Below, piece after piece: positions 53,096 through 62,239 of a stretch of DNA of 64,000 nucleotides. The stretch covers positions 811,859 through 875,858 of the forward strand of contig NZ_RBCJ01000003.1 of NCBI RefSeq assembly GCF_003626755.1. The letters are read 5' to 3'. Below the pieces are notes generated by a model. That model was not told the origin of the DNA, made no database searches, and saw only the letters and a list, made by a program, of their open reading frames with translations. Both the position numbers and the translations under genes were made by a program. Each line of letters begins with the position of its first letter. Position 1 is the stretch's first letter. Source of the DNA: Ulvibacterium marinum. GTDB taxonomy: Bacteria > Bacteroidota > Bacteroidia > Flavobacteriales > Flavobacteriaceae.

Positions 53096-54841
53096 ATGAT
53101 TTCTAAGAACATTAAATGGATACACTATTTTTTTATGTGCTTCTACGGTACCATGGTCTTTTGTCAAGATGACTTTATACGAGGCAAACTACAGGATGCA
53201 CGGACCGGTGAGCCGGTGGTATTCGCAACAATAAGGATAAAGGACAAGGCGGTTGGAGTTATCTCCAATCAGGATGGAGGGTTTCGTATCCCAAAAAAGT
53301 TCAAGGAACTGGGGGATATACTTATAATTTCAAGTATGGGGTATCAGAAAAAGGAAATCCCAATAACCGGTCTTGCGCCGGAAGCTATAAATATCATAAG
53401 ACTATCCCAAGGCGTTTTGGAATTGTCAGAGGCGGTAGTGACCGCCAAGAAAAAACGGAGGCTAACTGCCAGAAAAATAGTGAGGAAGGCGATAGAGACC
53501 ATACCAATGAACTATCCCCAAAACTCATTTTCCTTAGTAGGATATTACCGGGATTATCAACTTAACCAAGAAAATGATTATGTAAACCTCAACGAAGCTA
53601 TCCTAGAAGCTTTTGATTTAGGGTTTGATATGGTGGATAGCGCTACTACTAAGGTTAAAATTTACAATTATAAAAAGAATACGGATTTTAAAAGAGATGA
53701 GGTAGCGGATGCCCCTTATAATTACAAGACTTGGCAAAAAATAATTAACAAAGCCTATTTATTCAATTATGGAGGTAATGAATTTACCATTCTTAGGATT
53801 CATGACGCCATACGTAACTTTAAGATCAATTCCTTTGATTTTGTAAACCAATTGGAAAATGACTTTTTGAATAATCATTTTTTTGATAAGGATGATGATG
53901 TTTATTTGGATGGACAAGCCTTGTACAGTATACGGTTTAAAAATTCGAAATCGGGATTAACAATTTCGGGAAGATTGATAATATCCAAGGAAAACTATGC
54001 TATCTATAAAATGGAGTATGCCGTGTATGATGGTGTTAAGGGAAAACGTTTAGGTAAAAGCAACAAGGATGGAAATAAGAAACAGCTTGTCTTTAAGGTA
54101 GTTTCCGAGTATAAACCAAAATACGGTAAAATGTATTTGAACTATATTTCATTCCACAATAGCTTTCTATTGGGTATGCCGCCCAGATTTGTTGTAGATA
54201 ACATTTACTTGGATGATTTATGCAAGTGTTTTACGGTCAGGTTCAATGAAATAGTCGATGCCTTCTCTGCTAAAAAGAAGAAGAACTATAGTTTCGTTTT
54301 CAATGGGAAGAAAATTTCTATTTCAAAAATAATACCTTACTTATACACTGTTGAACTCTATCCTCGTATGACCGAAAGACAGTTTGCCAGTATGAAGTCG
54401 GAGACAGAAAAAGTAATCAGAAATTTGGAACTGGGCCAGATGAAAACCTCAGAAGCAACAATTAAAGGATTTGGGGATATTGATGGGGACCTTTATATAT
54501 ACAAGGCAAAACTCGATTCTGATATAATAGAGGAAGGGTGGGCGGATATGTTTCAAGTAGAAATGAAAGCAGGAAGTTTTAAGGTAGACATGCCAAAAAC
54601 TTTTAAGGTAACCATTGAAGAGCTTAAGGATATTTATGGCTTTCTTCTCAATAAAAGGGTTTACAAAGAGTATAAACAATTCAGGGAATTTTTTGTACAG
54701 CAGGCCCTGCCTGGCCAAATTGCACCAGGAGGTAGTCTTTTTATGAACAAACGCAAACCTATTTTTGAAGACCAGCCCATTGCCAAGCCAAATAACTCTA
54801 CGGACTACTGGATGAATACACCACTTAAAAAAGCTAACTGA
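53096..54841 (+). CDS. Tandem paralogue 3: longest member with C-terminal insertion
   Basis: From the ATG at 53096 it has 581 residues and a signal peptide (MISKNIKWIHYFFMCFYGTM, then VFCQ); eight more residues upstream from 53072 are possible. The regulatory-like domain again matches paralogues 1 and 2 closely. Near residue 455-515 it carries an extra segment absent from the others (GFGDIDGDLYIYKAKLDSD and EGWADMFQVEMKAGSFKVD), which looks like an added beta-strand region. The end has EDQPIAKPNNSTDYWMNTPLKKAN. It starts shortly after paralogue 2 and ends 2 bases before paralogue 4. Confidence 0.84.
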   Translation: MISKNIKWIHYFFMCFYGTMVFCQDDFIRGKLQDARTGEPVVFATIRIKDKAVGVISNQDGGFRIPKKFKELGDILIISSMGYQKKEIPITGLAPEAINIIRLSQGVLELSEAVVTAKKKRRLTARKIVRKAIETIPMNYPQNSFSLVGYYRDYQLNQENDYVNLNEAILEAFDLGFDMVDSATTKVKIYNYKKNTDFKRDEVADAPYNYKTWQKIINKAYLFNYGGNEFTILRIHDAIRNFKINSFDFVNQLENDFLNNHFFDKDDDVYLDGQALYSIRFKNSKSGLTISGRLIISKENYAIYKMEYAVYDGVKGKRLGKSNKDGNKKQLVFKVVSEYKPKYGKMYLNYISFHNSFLLGMPPRFVVDNIYLDDLCKCFTVRFNEIVDAFSAKKKKNYSFVFNGKKISISKIIPYLYTVELYPRMTERQFASMKSETEKVIRNLELGQMKTSEATIKGFGDIDGDLYIYKAKLDSDIIEEGWADMFQVEMKAGSFKVDMPKTFKVTIEELKDIYGFLLNKRVYKEYKQFREFFVQQALPGQIAPGGSLFMNKRKPIFEDQPIAKPNNSTDYWMNTPLKKAN

Positions 54842-54843
54842 TT

Positions 54844-56445
54844 ATGAATAGCCTAAATCTTAATCGCGTTGCTTTTGTTCTGCTGTTCTTTACTTCTTTT
54901 GAAATTTTCGCACAACAGCAAGACTATATTATAGGGCGGTTGTTCGACTCCCAATCAAATGAACCCGTGGTTTTTGCCAATATTCGAATTAAGGATAGAG
55001 CTTTGGGCATTATTACCAATGTTGATGGTGGTTTTAGAATTCCGCTAAAATACAGGGAGTACGGTAATATCATCGAAATATCATCTATGGGTTATGAAAC
55101 AAAGGAAATACCTATAACCGATTTTAGCCAAACCGAGCTGAACGTACTGAGCCTAAATCCTACAGTTTTCGGCTTGGATGAGGCAGTGGTCAAAGCCAAG
55201 GGTAAACGAAACCGAAACTTAAGTGCCAAGCAAATTGTACAGCGTGCCATTGAGGCCATACCCCGAAATTCCCCCTCAAACTATTTTTCTAGCATTGGCT
55301 ATTATCGAGATTATCAGTTAAACGATGATCAACAATACGTCAATCTAAATGAAGCCATTCTTGAAGTCTTTGATCAAGGCTTTGATCAGTTGGACGATGC
55401 TACTTCGGAAACACGTTTATTTCATTTTGGTTTGAACGATTATTTTGAACAAGACTCCTTGGCAAGAGCTGCTTATAATTATGGATCACTACGAAAAATT
55501 ATTAAAAAGGCTCATTTGGATGCCTACGGGGGAAATGAATTTCGAATTTTGAGAATTCATGATGCCATAAGAAACTACAATGTTGGTTCTTATGATTTCA
55601 TCGGCACTCTTAAAACCGACTTCATTGAAAATCACTTTTTCTTGAGAGGTAGTGACACCAGTGTTGATACGGAAGAATTGTATACTATTAAGTTTTGGGT
55701 GTTTTATCCAAACTATCGTGCTAACGGCACCATTTATATTTCCAAACTAAATTTTGCGATACATAAATTGGAGTATACCATGTATGATGAAAAAAAAAGA
55801 AACAAAACAGGTAAAAGAAATAAGCATGGGAACAAGAAAAAAGTAATTTTTGATATTACCACGGATTATCGAAGAGTAAATAATAAAATGTACCTGAACT
55901 ACATTTCATTTTATAACAGTTTTATATTGAATATACCTCCGGTTTTTAAAGTGGACTATGCTACCATCAATTTTGCTAGAAGATGCTTTATGGTGGAATA
56001 CAATTCAATTCCCGAAGCAAAACAGTCCGTACATCTCCCCAATTACAAAGTGGAGTTTAAAAAGAAGCGCGTGAGATTGAAAAGTGCCGGAAGGTGGGAA
56101 AACAAGATTTTTTTAAACCCGAAAATGGAAGAGGAAGAAATTACGAAAATGTTGAGTGAATTTACGAAGGCAATAAAAAAAGGTACAGATTTAAATGATT
56201 TACTTTCCATAAAGGTCTCCAATGTAAGGGATACCATAGGTAATTTGGTCAATAAATGGACTCAACGAGACTATAAACAATTCAGGGAGTTTTTCGTACA
56301 GCGGGTAAGACTTGGCCAAACGGCTCCGGAGGATAGCCTTTTCATGAACAAGCGCAAACCTATTTTTGAAGACCAGCCCACTGCAAAGCCCAATGACTTT
56401 GAAGACTACTGGATGAACACGCCTTTACAAAGTACTGAAAATTAA
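54844..56445 (+). CDS. Tandem paralogue 4: most divergent member
   Basis: 533 residues with a signal peptide (MNSLNLNRVAFVLLFFTSFE, then IFAQ). The N-terminal domain keeps NEPVVFANIRIKDRALG and NVDGGFRIPLKYREYGN but has drifted from the other three, whereas GYYRDYQLN, NLNEAILEVFDQGFD, YGGNEFRILRIHDAIRN and KMYLNYISFYNSF are kept. The C-terminus EDYWMNTPLQ is followed by a strong terminator. It is likely the last gene of the operon that begins with the antiporter or paralogue 1. The pattern suggests the oldest split lies between copy 4 and the rest. Confidence 0.85.
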   Translation: MNSLNLNRVAFVLLFFTSFEIFAQQQDYIIGRLFDSQSNEPVVFANIRIKDRALGIITNVDGGFRIPLKYREYGNIIEISSMGYETKEIPITDFSQTELNVLSLNPTVFGLDEAVVKAKGKRNRNLSAKQIVQRAIEAIPRNSPSNYFSSIGYYRDYQLNDDQQYVNLNEAILEVFDQGFDQLDDATSETRLFHFGLNDYFEQDSLARAAYNYGSLRKIIKKAHLDAYGGNEFRILRIHDAIRNYNVGSYDFIGTLKTDFIENHFFLRGSDTSVDTEELYTIKFWVFYPNYRANGTIYISKLNFAIHKLEYTMYDEKKRNKTGKRNKHGNKKKVIFDITTDYRRVNNKMYLNYISFYNSFILNIPPVFKVDYATINFARRCFMVEYNSIPEAKQSVHLPNYKVEFKKKRVRLKSAGRWENKIFLNPKMEEEEITKMLSEFTKAIKKGTDLNDLLSIKVSNVRDTIGNLVNKWTQRDYKQFREFFVQRVRLGQTAPEDSLFMNKRKPIFEDQPTAKPNDFEDYWMNTPLQSTEN

Positions 56446-56474
56446 AAAAGTGTACCAAGGAGGTACACTTTTTT
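56444..56474. terminator. Strong terminator between paralogue 4 and GSII
   Basis: A perfect 12-base stem AAAAAGTGTACC/GGTACACTTTTT (56445-56456 with 56462-56473), five-base loop, and T-runs in both directions. It serves both convergent units. Confidence 0.88.
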
Positions 56475-56509
56475 AGGTAGTACAACAATCAATTAATTCT
56501 AATAAAGTT

Positions 56510-57532
56510 TTAAATATCAGCAGATTTTACAGTTTTTATTATTCTGCCCGCTATCTTATAAGGATCCCCATTGGAAGCTGGTCTTCTATCTTCCAGCCAT
56601 CCTTTCCATCCTTTTTCAACGGTTATGATTGGAATACGAATAGAGGCGCCACGGTCAGAAATACCATAACTAAAATCATCTATAGAAGCTGTCTCATGGA
56701 GACCTGTTAGGCGTTGATCATTAAACTCTCCGTAAACCTCGATATGTTCTTTAACGACCGGTCGGAATGCTTCACAAATTTTTTCATATGTTTCTTTAGA
56801 ACCACAAGTTCTCAAGGTTGTATTAGAAAAGTTAGCATGCATACCGGATCCGTTCCAATCCATGTCTTTTCCAAGTGGTTTAGGGTGGTATTCAATATAG
56901 TAACCATATTGTTCCGTTAAACGGGCCAGTAAGTATCTAGCAATCCAGATTTCGTCTCCAGCTTTCTTTGCACCTTTAGCAAATAATTGAAATTCCCATT
57001 GACCAGCAGCAACTTCTTGGTTAATCCCTTCAAAATTAAGTCCGGCGTCTATACATAGGTTTGCATGCTCTTCGACTAATTCCCTTCCCCACGTATTTTT
57101 TCCACCAACGGAACAATAATACATGCCTTGAGGACCAGGATAACCACCAACAGGGAATCCTAATGGCAATTGGGTTGCGGTATCCATAATGAAGTACTCT
57201 TGCTCAAAACCAAACCAGAAATCATTATCATCATCGTCAATAGTAGCTCTACCGTTAGAAACATGAGGTGTACCATCAGCATTTAAGACTTCGGTCATAA
57301 CCAAGTATCCATTTACTCGAGCAGGGTCTGGATAAATCGCAACGGGCTTTAACAAACAGTCCGAAGATCCTCCCTCGGCCTGTTTTGTTGAGGAACCATC
57401 AAAAGACCACATTCCAAGTTCTTCAAGTGTTCCTTTGAAATCTTCGTGCTCCTCCACTTTTGTCTTACCTCTTAAATTTTGGGTTGGATAGTAACCATCT
57501 AACCACAGATATTCCAATTTAATCTTTGCCAT
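56510..57532 (-). CDS. Glutamine synthetase type II (eukaryote-like)
   Basis: It makes glutamine from glutamate, ammonia and ATP. The ATG at 57532 gives 340 residues starting MAKIKLEYLWLDGYYPTQNL, the normal GSII start; the longer frame from 57574 begins inside the promoter -7 box (57572-57579). WSFDGSSTKQAEGGSSDCLL, FGFEQEYF, GKNTWGRELVEEHANLC, GMHANFSN and SYGISDRGASIRIP are the GSII active-site segments. It is divergent from a GSIII gene, so the organism has two unrelated forms of the enzyme side by side. Confidence 0.95.
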   Translation of the reverse strand: MAKIKLEYLWLDGYYPTQNLRGKTKVEEHEDFKGTLEELGMWSFDGSSTKQAEGGSSDCLLKPVAIYPDPARVNGYLVMTEVLNADGTPHVSNGRATIDDDDNDFWFGFEQEYFIMDTATQLPLGFPVGGYPGPQGMYYCSVGGKNTWGRELVEEHANLCIDAGLNFEGINQEVAAGQWEFQLFAKGAKKAGDEIWIARYLLARLTEQYGYYIEYHPKPLGKDMDWNGSGMHANFSNTTLRTCGSKETYEKICEAFRPVVKEHIEVYGEFNDQRLTGLHETASIDDFSYGISDRGASIRIPIITVEKGWKGWLEDRRPASNGDPYKIAGRIIKTVKSADI

Positions 57533-57571
57533 AATTTTTTGGTTGTTAATATTTATATTTTTAAAGACCAA

Positions 57572-57579
57572 CAAAAATA
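57572..57579 (-). promoter_or_regulatory. -7 promoter box of the GSII gene
   Basis: TATTTTTG on the minus strand, 39 bases before the ATG at 57532. No TTG at exactly 19 bases. It fixes the translation start downstream of 57565. Confidence 0.6.
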
Positions 57580-57747
57580 TATTTTTTGATGAATTAATCT
57601 AATTTTTCGGGGGTTAAAAATCAAAAAAGCAAACATAATTTAAGATACCCCTATTTTGGCTAGGGTATTTTAGAAAAAGTTTATTTTTTTGAGGATATAT
57701 TATTAATTCCTTAAATGATTATTTTAGCCAAAAATTACAAAGAAGCC

Positions 57748-59934
57748 ATGTTCAAAATGCGATTTAATGCCATATCGGAAAGCCTAAGGAGAAATAGAAT
57801 AATAATTGAGGAGAAAGGTCGTCGTTCCAAGCTATTCGGTACTCAAGTATTTAATGACGAGAAAATGTTGCAATACTTGACCAAAGACGCTTTGGAAAGT
57901 GTTAGGGGAGCTATATTTTCGGGCTCCAAAATTGATAGAAAAATTGCCGATCAAGTGGCGGAGGCCATGAAGGGTTGGGCGATAGCGAACGGGGCTACAC
58001 ACTATACACATTGGTTTCAACCGTTAACGGGATCTACAGCGGAAAAGCACGATGCTTTTTTTGACTTGCTACCCGATGGAAAAGGCTTGGAAAAATTTGG
58101 AGGAGGACAATTAGTCCAGCAAGAACCGGATGCTTCCAGCTTTCCCAGTGGTGGAATTCGGAACACCTTTGAGGCCAGGGGGTATACCGCCTGGGACCCT
58201 ACATCACCAGCATTTGTATATGGTACCACGCTTTGTGTGCCGACTATATTCGTTTCCTATACCGGTGAGGCCTTGGACAACAAGGCTCCTTTGTTAAGGG
58301 CCTTGCATGCCGTGGACGAAGCTGCGACTGCGGTGGCAAAATATTTTGACAAGAATGTGTCCAAGGTCAATGCTACCTTGGGTTGGGAGCAGGAATACTT
58401 CTTGATAGACAAGGCGTTGGCCTACTCTCGTCCCGATATTATTCTAACCGGTCGTACCCTTGTAGGTCACTTGGCCGCTAAAGGACAACAATTGGACGAT
58501 CACTATTTTGGAGTAATTCCGAATAGGGTACTGAGTTTTATGAGCGATTTGGAAAAAGAATGCACCAAATTAGGAATTCCTGTAAAGACAAGGCATAATG
58601 AGGTTGCGCCCAACCAATTTGAACTGGCACCTGTATTTGAGGAAGCCAATTTGGCCGTGGACCACAATCTCTTGCTTATGGACGTTATGGAAAAAATAGC
58701 GGATGCGCATAATTTTAAGGTTTTGTTCCATGAAAAACCCTTCGCCGGTATCAATGGTTCAGGAAAGCATAATAACTGGTCACTGGCCACGGATACTGGG
58801 ATCAACTTGTTGAGTCCAGGTTCTACACCCATGAAGAATCTTCAATTTTTGACCTTTTTTGTAAACACTATAAAAGCTGTTGACCATTATGAGGAGTTGT
58901 TGCGATCTTCCATAGCATCGGCAAGTAATGACCACAGGTTGGGAGCAAATGAGGCGCCTCCTGCCATTCTTTCCATTTTCATTGGAAAACAGCTCGGCCA
59001 GGTGTTGGATGAATTGGAAGGAGTTTCCCAAGGAAAATTATCCCCTGAGGAAAAGACTGAGCTTAAATTGAACGTTGTTGGAAAGATTCCGGAAATTCTT
59101 CTGGACAATACGGATAGGAATCGTACCTCGCCCTTTGCCTTTACCGGTAACAAATTTGAAATGAGGGGAGTCGGTTCAAAAACCAATTGTGCTAAACCCA
59201 TGACAATTTTGAATACTATTGTCGCAAAACAATTGAAGGCGTTCAAAAAAGAAGTGGACGTACTTATTGACAAGAAAAACCTTAAAAAGGATGAGGCCAT
59301 TTTTAATGTTCTTCGAGAATATATCAAGACTTCCAAAAAAATACGTTTTGATGGTGATGGGTATAGCGAAGATTGGGAAAAAGAGGCCAAACGAAGAAAA
59401 CTGAGCAATAACAAAACTACTCCTGAGGCCTTACAAATAATGACTGGCAAAGATAGTATCGCTCTTTTTAGGGAAATGAAGGTAATGAGCGAAATAGAGG
59501 TGAGGGCCCGTCAAGAGGTGGAGCTGGAGGCCTATATTCTACATATTCAAATAGAAGGCCGAGTGCTCAATGAACTGATGTACAATCACGTTATACCATC
59601 ATCCATACAATATCAAAACAAACTCATTACCAATGTCAATGGTTTGAAGGAGATTTATGGGGCCATACACAAAAAATTAACTGAGGGGCAACTTAACATT
59701 ATTGAACAGATTGCCGAACATATTTCGGAAATCAAGAAAAAAACGGACCATATGGTAGAAGCAAGAAAAAGGGCCAACACCCTTAAAGATTTGAACAAAA
59801 AGGCTTCGGCATATTGCGAAAATGTACGACCCTATTTTGATGAAATCCGCTATCACTCAGATAAATTGGAACGTTTAGTGGACGATTCGGAATGGCCTTT
59901 GACCAAGTATAGGGAACTTTTGTTTATCAAATAA
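57748..59934 (+). CDS. glnN: Glutamine synthetase type III
   Basis: This large GS (728 residues from 57748; an ATG at 57757 or 57715 is also possible) has the features of GSIII: FGTQVFNDEKMLQYL, THWFQPLTGSTAEKHDAF, FPSGGIRNTFEARGYTAWDP (with the two N-terminal loops), GWEQEYFLIDK, TRHNEVAPNQFELAP, GINGSGKHNNWSL and RNRTSPFAFTGNKFEMR. GSIII forms dodecamers and is common in Bacteroidota. It is divergent from GSII. The intergenic region is 215 bases, AT-rich, without a clear GSIII promoter. Which of the two serves high or low ammonium is not evident. Confidence 0.96.
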   Translation: MFKMRFNAISESLRRNRIIIEEKGRRSKLFGTQVFNDEKMLQYLTKDALESVRGAIFSGSKIDRKIADQVAEAMKGWAIANGATHYTHWFQPLTGSTAEKHDAFFDLLPDGKGLEKFGGGQLVQQEPDASSFPSGGIRNTFEARGYTAWDPTSPAFVYGTTLCVPTIFVSYTGEALDNKAPLLRALHAVDEAATAVAKYFDKNVSKVNATLGWEQEYFLIDKALAYSRPDIILTGRTLVGHLAAKGQQLDDHYFGVIPNRVLSFMSDLEKECTKLGIPVKTRHNEVAPNQFELAPVFEEANLAVDHNLLLMDVMEKIADAHNFKVLFHEKPFAGINGSGKHNNWSLATDTGINLLSPGSTPMKNLQFLTFFVNTIKAVDHYEELLRSSIASASNDHRLGANEAPPAILSIFIGKQLGQVLDELEGVSQGKLSPEEKTELKLNVVGKIPEILLDNTDRNRTSPFAFTGNKFEMRGVGSKTNCAKPMTILNTIVAKQLKAFKKEVDVLIDKKNLKKDEAIFNVLREYIKTSKKIRFDGDGYSEDWEKEAKRRKLSNNKTTPEALQIMTGKDSIALFREMKVMSEIEVRARQEVELEAYILHIQIEGRVLNELMYNHVIPSSIQYQNKLITNVNGLKEIYGAIHKKLTEGQLNIIEQIAEHISEIKKKTDHMVEARKRANTLKDLNKKASAYCENVRPYFDEIRYHSDKLERLVDDSEWPLTKYRELLFIK

Positions 59935-60056
59935 ATCCTGTTCTAAACCCATGACATACTGAAGAAATGGAAAGACTATCTCAAGGGAGAGTTGGTTAGG
60001 GCAGAAGTTCCAATCCATAAACCTTTGGAAAGCTCAGATCTTTTAAACCCTAAAGT

Positions 60057-60086
60057 GTGTGTATTCCTTCAATTCCCCTATTTTTG
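60057..60086 (+). promoter_or_regulatory. Promoter of the purM-like gene
   Basis: TATTTTTG at 60079-60086 with GTG (one base off TTG) 19 bases upstream at 60057-60059. It ends 14 bases before the ATG at 60101 and rules out the longer frame from 60059. Confidence 0.65.
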
Positions 60087-60100
60087 ACCAAACAATAAAC

Positions 60101-61279
60101 ATGAGCTCTGCCAATAGTAAAAGATATGATTTGCGTGGTGTTTCCGCCTCCAAGGAAGACGTACATAATGCAATAAAAAACTTGGATAAAGGTCTGTTTC
60201 CAAAGGCCTTCTGCAAAATTGTACCCGATTACCTGACAAACGATGATAAATATTGTTTAGTGATGCATGCGGATGGTGCCGGAACCAAATCTTCCTTGGC
60301 CTATATGTATTGGAAAGAAACCGGTGATATTTCGGTATGGAAGGGCATAGCCCAGGATGCGTTGATAATGAACATTGATGATTTGGTATGTGTTGGGGCG
60401 GTGGACCATATTATGCTTTCTTCCACCATAGGAAGGAACAAAAATTTGATTCCCGGTGAGGTAATATCCGCAATCATCAATGGTACGGAGGAGCTGATTT
60501 CGGATTTAAGGGAGTATGGCATTACAATCCATTCCACTGGCGGGGAAACGGCAGATGTCGGGGATTTGGTTCGCACTATAATCGTGGATTCCACAGTGAC
60601 TGCAAGGATAAAACGCAGTACCGTTATTGACAATGCCAATATCAAAGCCGGTGATGTCATCGTTGGTCTGGCTTCTTATGGACAAGCTACCTATGAAAGG
60701 GAATATAACGGGGGAATGGGGAGTAATGGATTAACTTCTGCCAGACATGATGTTTTTGCCAAATATTTAGCTGAAAAATATCCGGAAAGTTATGATGCTG
60801 CGGTTTCTGATGAATTGATATATTCTGGAAACATTGGACTCACGGAGACTATTGAGGGAGCACCATTGGACGCCGGGAAATTGGTGCTTTCACCTACGCG
60901 TACCTATGCACCCATAATCAAAAGGATTTTAGAAAAATATACTTCGATAGATATACATGGAATGGTACATTGTAGTGGAGGCGCCCAGACCAAAATTCTT
61001 CATTTTATCGATGACCTTCATATCATAAAGGACAACCTTTTTCCGCTACCACCATTATTTAAATTGATTCAGGAACAATCCAGGACAGATTGGAAGGAAA
61101 TGTATCAGGTTTTTAACTGTGGCCACCGCTTGGAACTTTATGTAAACGAGGTTGTGGCACAGGATTTGATAAATATCTCCGAAAGCTTCGGGGTGCAAGC
61201 CCAAATTGTGGGTAGGGTGGAAGAAAATACATCCAAAAAACTCACGATTGTAAGTGAGTATGGCACCTTCGTATATTAA
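60101..61279 (+). CDS. purM: AIR synthase (PurM)-type protein of Bacteroidota
   Basis: The 392-residue enzyme belongs to the PurM superfamily; the Bacteroidota form is longer than E. coli PurM and often named AIR synthase-related. YDLRGVSASKEDVHNAI, MHADGAGTKSSLAYMYWKETG (split loop), AQDALIMNIDDLVCVGA, STGGETADVGDLVRTI and GLASYGQATYEREYNGG are typical. It would close the imidazole ring in purine synthesis (FGAM to AIR). The start at 60101 follows a good promoter. The next gene's possible early starts overlap its end, but the real start is probably 61329. Confidence 0.9.
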   Translation: MSSANSKRYDLRGVSASKEDVHNAIKNLDKGLFPKAFCKIVPDYLTNDDKYCLVMHADGAGTKSSLAYMYWKETGDISVWKGIAQDALIMNIDDLVCVGAVDHIMLSSTIGRNKNLIPGEVISAIINGTEELISDLREYGITIHSTGGETADVGDLVRTIIVDSTVTARIKRSTVIDNANIKAGDVIVGLASYGQATYEREYNGGMGSNGLTSARHDVFAKYLAEKYPESYDAAVSDELIYSGNIGLTETIEGAPLDAGKLVLSPTRTYAPIIKRILEKYTSIDIHGMVHCSGGAQTKILHFIDDLHIIKDNLFPLPPLFKLIQEQSRTDWKEMYQVFNCGHRLELYVNEVVAQDLINISESFGVQAQIVGRVEENTSKKLTIVSEYGTFVY

Positions 61280-61328
61280 GGCATACGATTACCCCAAATG
61301 CTACGTTGTTTATAGTAAATATAATGCT

Positions 61329-61772
61329 ATGGAACGAAAGGAATTTCTTAGAAGCATAGGAGCCGGAGCTGCCTTTGCCATTACATTTCCCTGTTTGCAA
61401 GGGTGTTCTAACAGTGATGATACGCCCGGTAATATATCCGAAGTGCCATCAGGAGTGGATTTTACTATTGATCTAACCTCTGAAGAGGGGGCCAAATTGA
61501 TGAACAATGGAGATTTTATCCTAAAAAATTTGGTCGTTGTCGTTAAAAATTTAGAAGGAGAATTCGTTGCAGCAAGCCAGGTATGTAGCCATGAAGCCTA
61601 CGACCAGGTGCGCTTTGCAAATGTGGACGGGGGTATCTTTTACTGTGATGTTCACGGTTCCCGTTTTGAACAGGATGGTACTCCTCTGAATCAGGTAGAC
61701 AGCAACCCCGCCAGACCCTTAAAAATATTTAATACCGAGCTGAGCGGAGATACACTTCGCATTTTTGAATAA
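61329..61772 (+). CDS. Rieske [2Fe-2S] protein, exported
   Basis: The ATG at 61329 gives 147 residues: a hydrophobic N-terminal segment with a single Arg-Lys (MERKEFLRSIGAGAAFAITF) and a lipobox-like LQGC at about 27, then a Rieske fold with the ligand pairs C-S-H (VCSHEAYD) and C-D-V-H (FYCDVHGSRF). The usual CTH-xG loop is changed to CSHEAY. It looks like a membrane-anchored electron carrier without an oxygenase partner nearby. It precedes the thioredoxin-ApbE cluster by 32 bases, so it may belong to the same redox unit. Confidence 0.88.
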   Translation: MERKEFLRSIGAGAAFAITFPCLQGCSNSDDTPGNISEVPSGVDFTIDLTSEEGAKLMNNGDFILKNLVVVVKNLEGEFVAASQVCSHEAYDQVRFANVDGGIFYCDVHGSRFEQDGTPLNQVDSNPARPLKIFNTELSGDTLRIFE

Positions 61773-61804
61773 TTTGAATCGATATTTTGCCCTAAAGAAA
61801 TATC

Positions 61805-62239
61805 TTGAGAAAGCTGACCTACATAGTGGTATTTCTTATATCCGTTACGGGCCATGCCCAAAATTGGCAACGTAGCTATACGGACGCTGTGGCCCTTGCC
61901 CAAAATGAGGAAAAACCCATTATTTTGATTTTTTCTGGATCTGATTGGTGTGCACCTTGTATTAAATTGGACAGAACCATTTGGCAATCCCAGGATTTTA
62001 AAGATCATGCCAGGGATAACTATGTACTCTATAAGGCGGATTTTCCAAGAAAAAAAGCAAATCAATTACCGGAAAAAATTAAGATTGAAAACCAAGGGTT
62101 GGCCGATATATTTAACCCGGAAGGACATTTTCCGTTGGTCTTGGTTCTTAATAAGGACCAAAAAGTTTTGGGAAAAACAGGATACCAAAAAATACCCCCG
62201 GGAGCATATATTTCACTTTTAAATACATTTTTAAAGTGA
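61805..62239 (+). CDS. Periplasmic thioredoxin-family protein, TTG start
   Basis: A TTG at 61805 starts 144 residues with a signal peptide (MRKLTYIVVFLISVTGHAQ) and a thioredoxin fold with the active site SDWCAPC near residue 48, a DUF255-like form (KPIILIFSGSDWCAPCIKLD). The cis-Pro is in HFPLVLVLN. It should reduce or form disulfides outside the cytoplasm. Its stop overlaps the ApbE start (GTGA), so both are translated together. The two Cys of the DUF4266 peptide downstream are possible clients. Confidence 0.92.
   Translation: MRKLTYIVVFLISVTGHAQNWQRSYTDAVALAQNEEKPIILIFSGSDWCAPCIKLDRTIWQSQDFKDHARDNYVLYKADFPRKKANQLPEKIKIENQGLADIFNPEGHFPLVLVLNKDQKVLGKTGYQKIPPGAYISLLNTFLK

Noticed and set aside
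61254-61328. Longer start of the Rieske protein overlapping purM
   Set aside because: The added residues do not form a signal peptide, whereas the ATG at 61329 gives a normal exported N-terminus.
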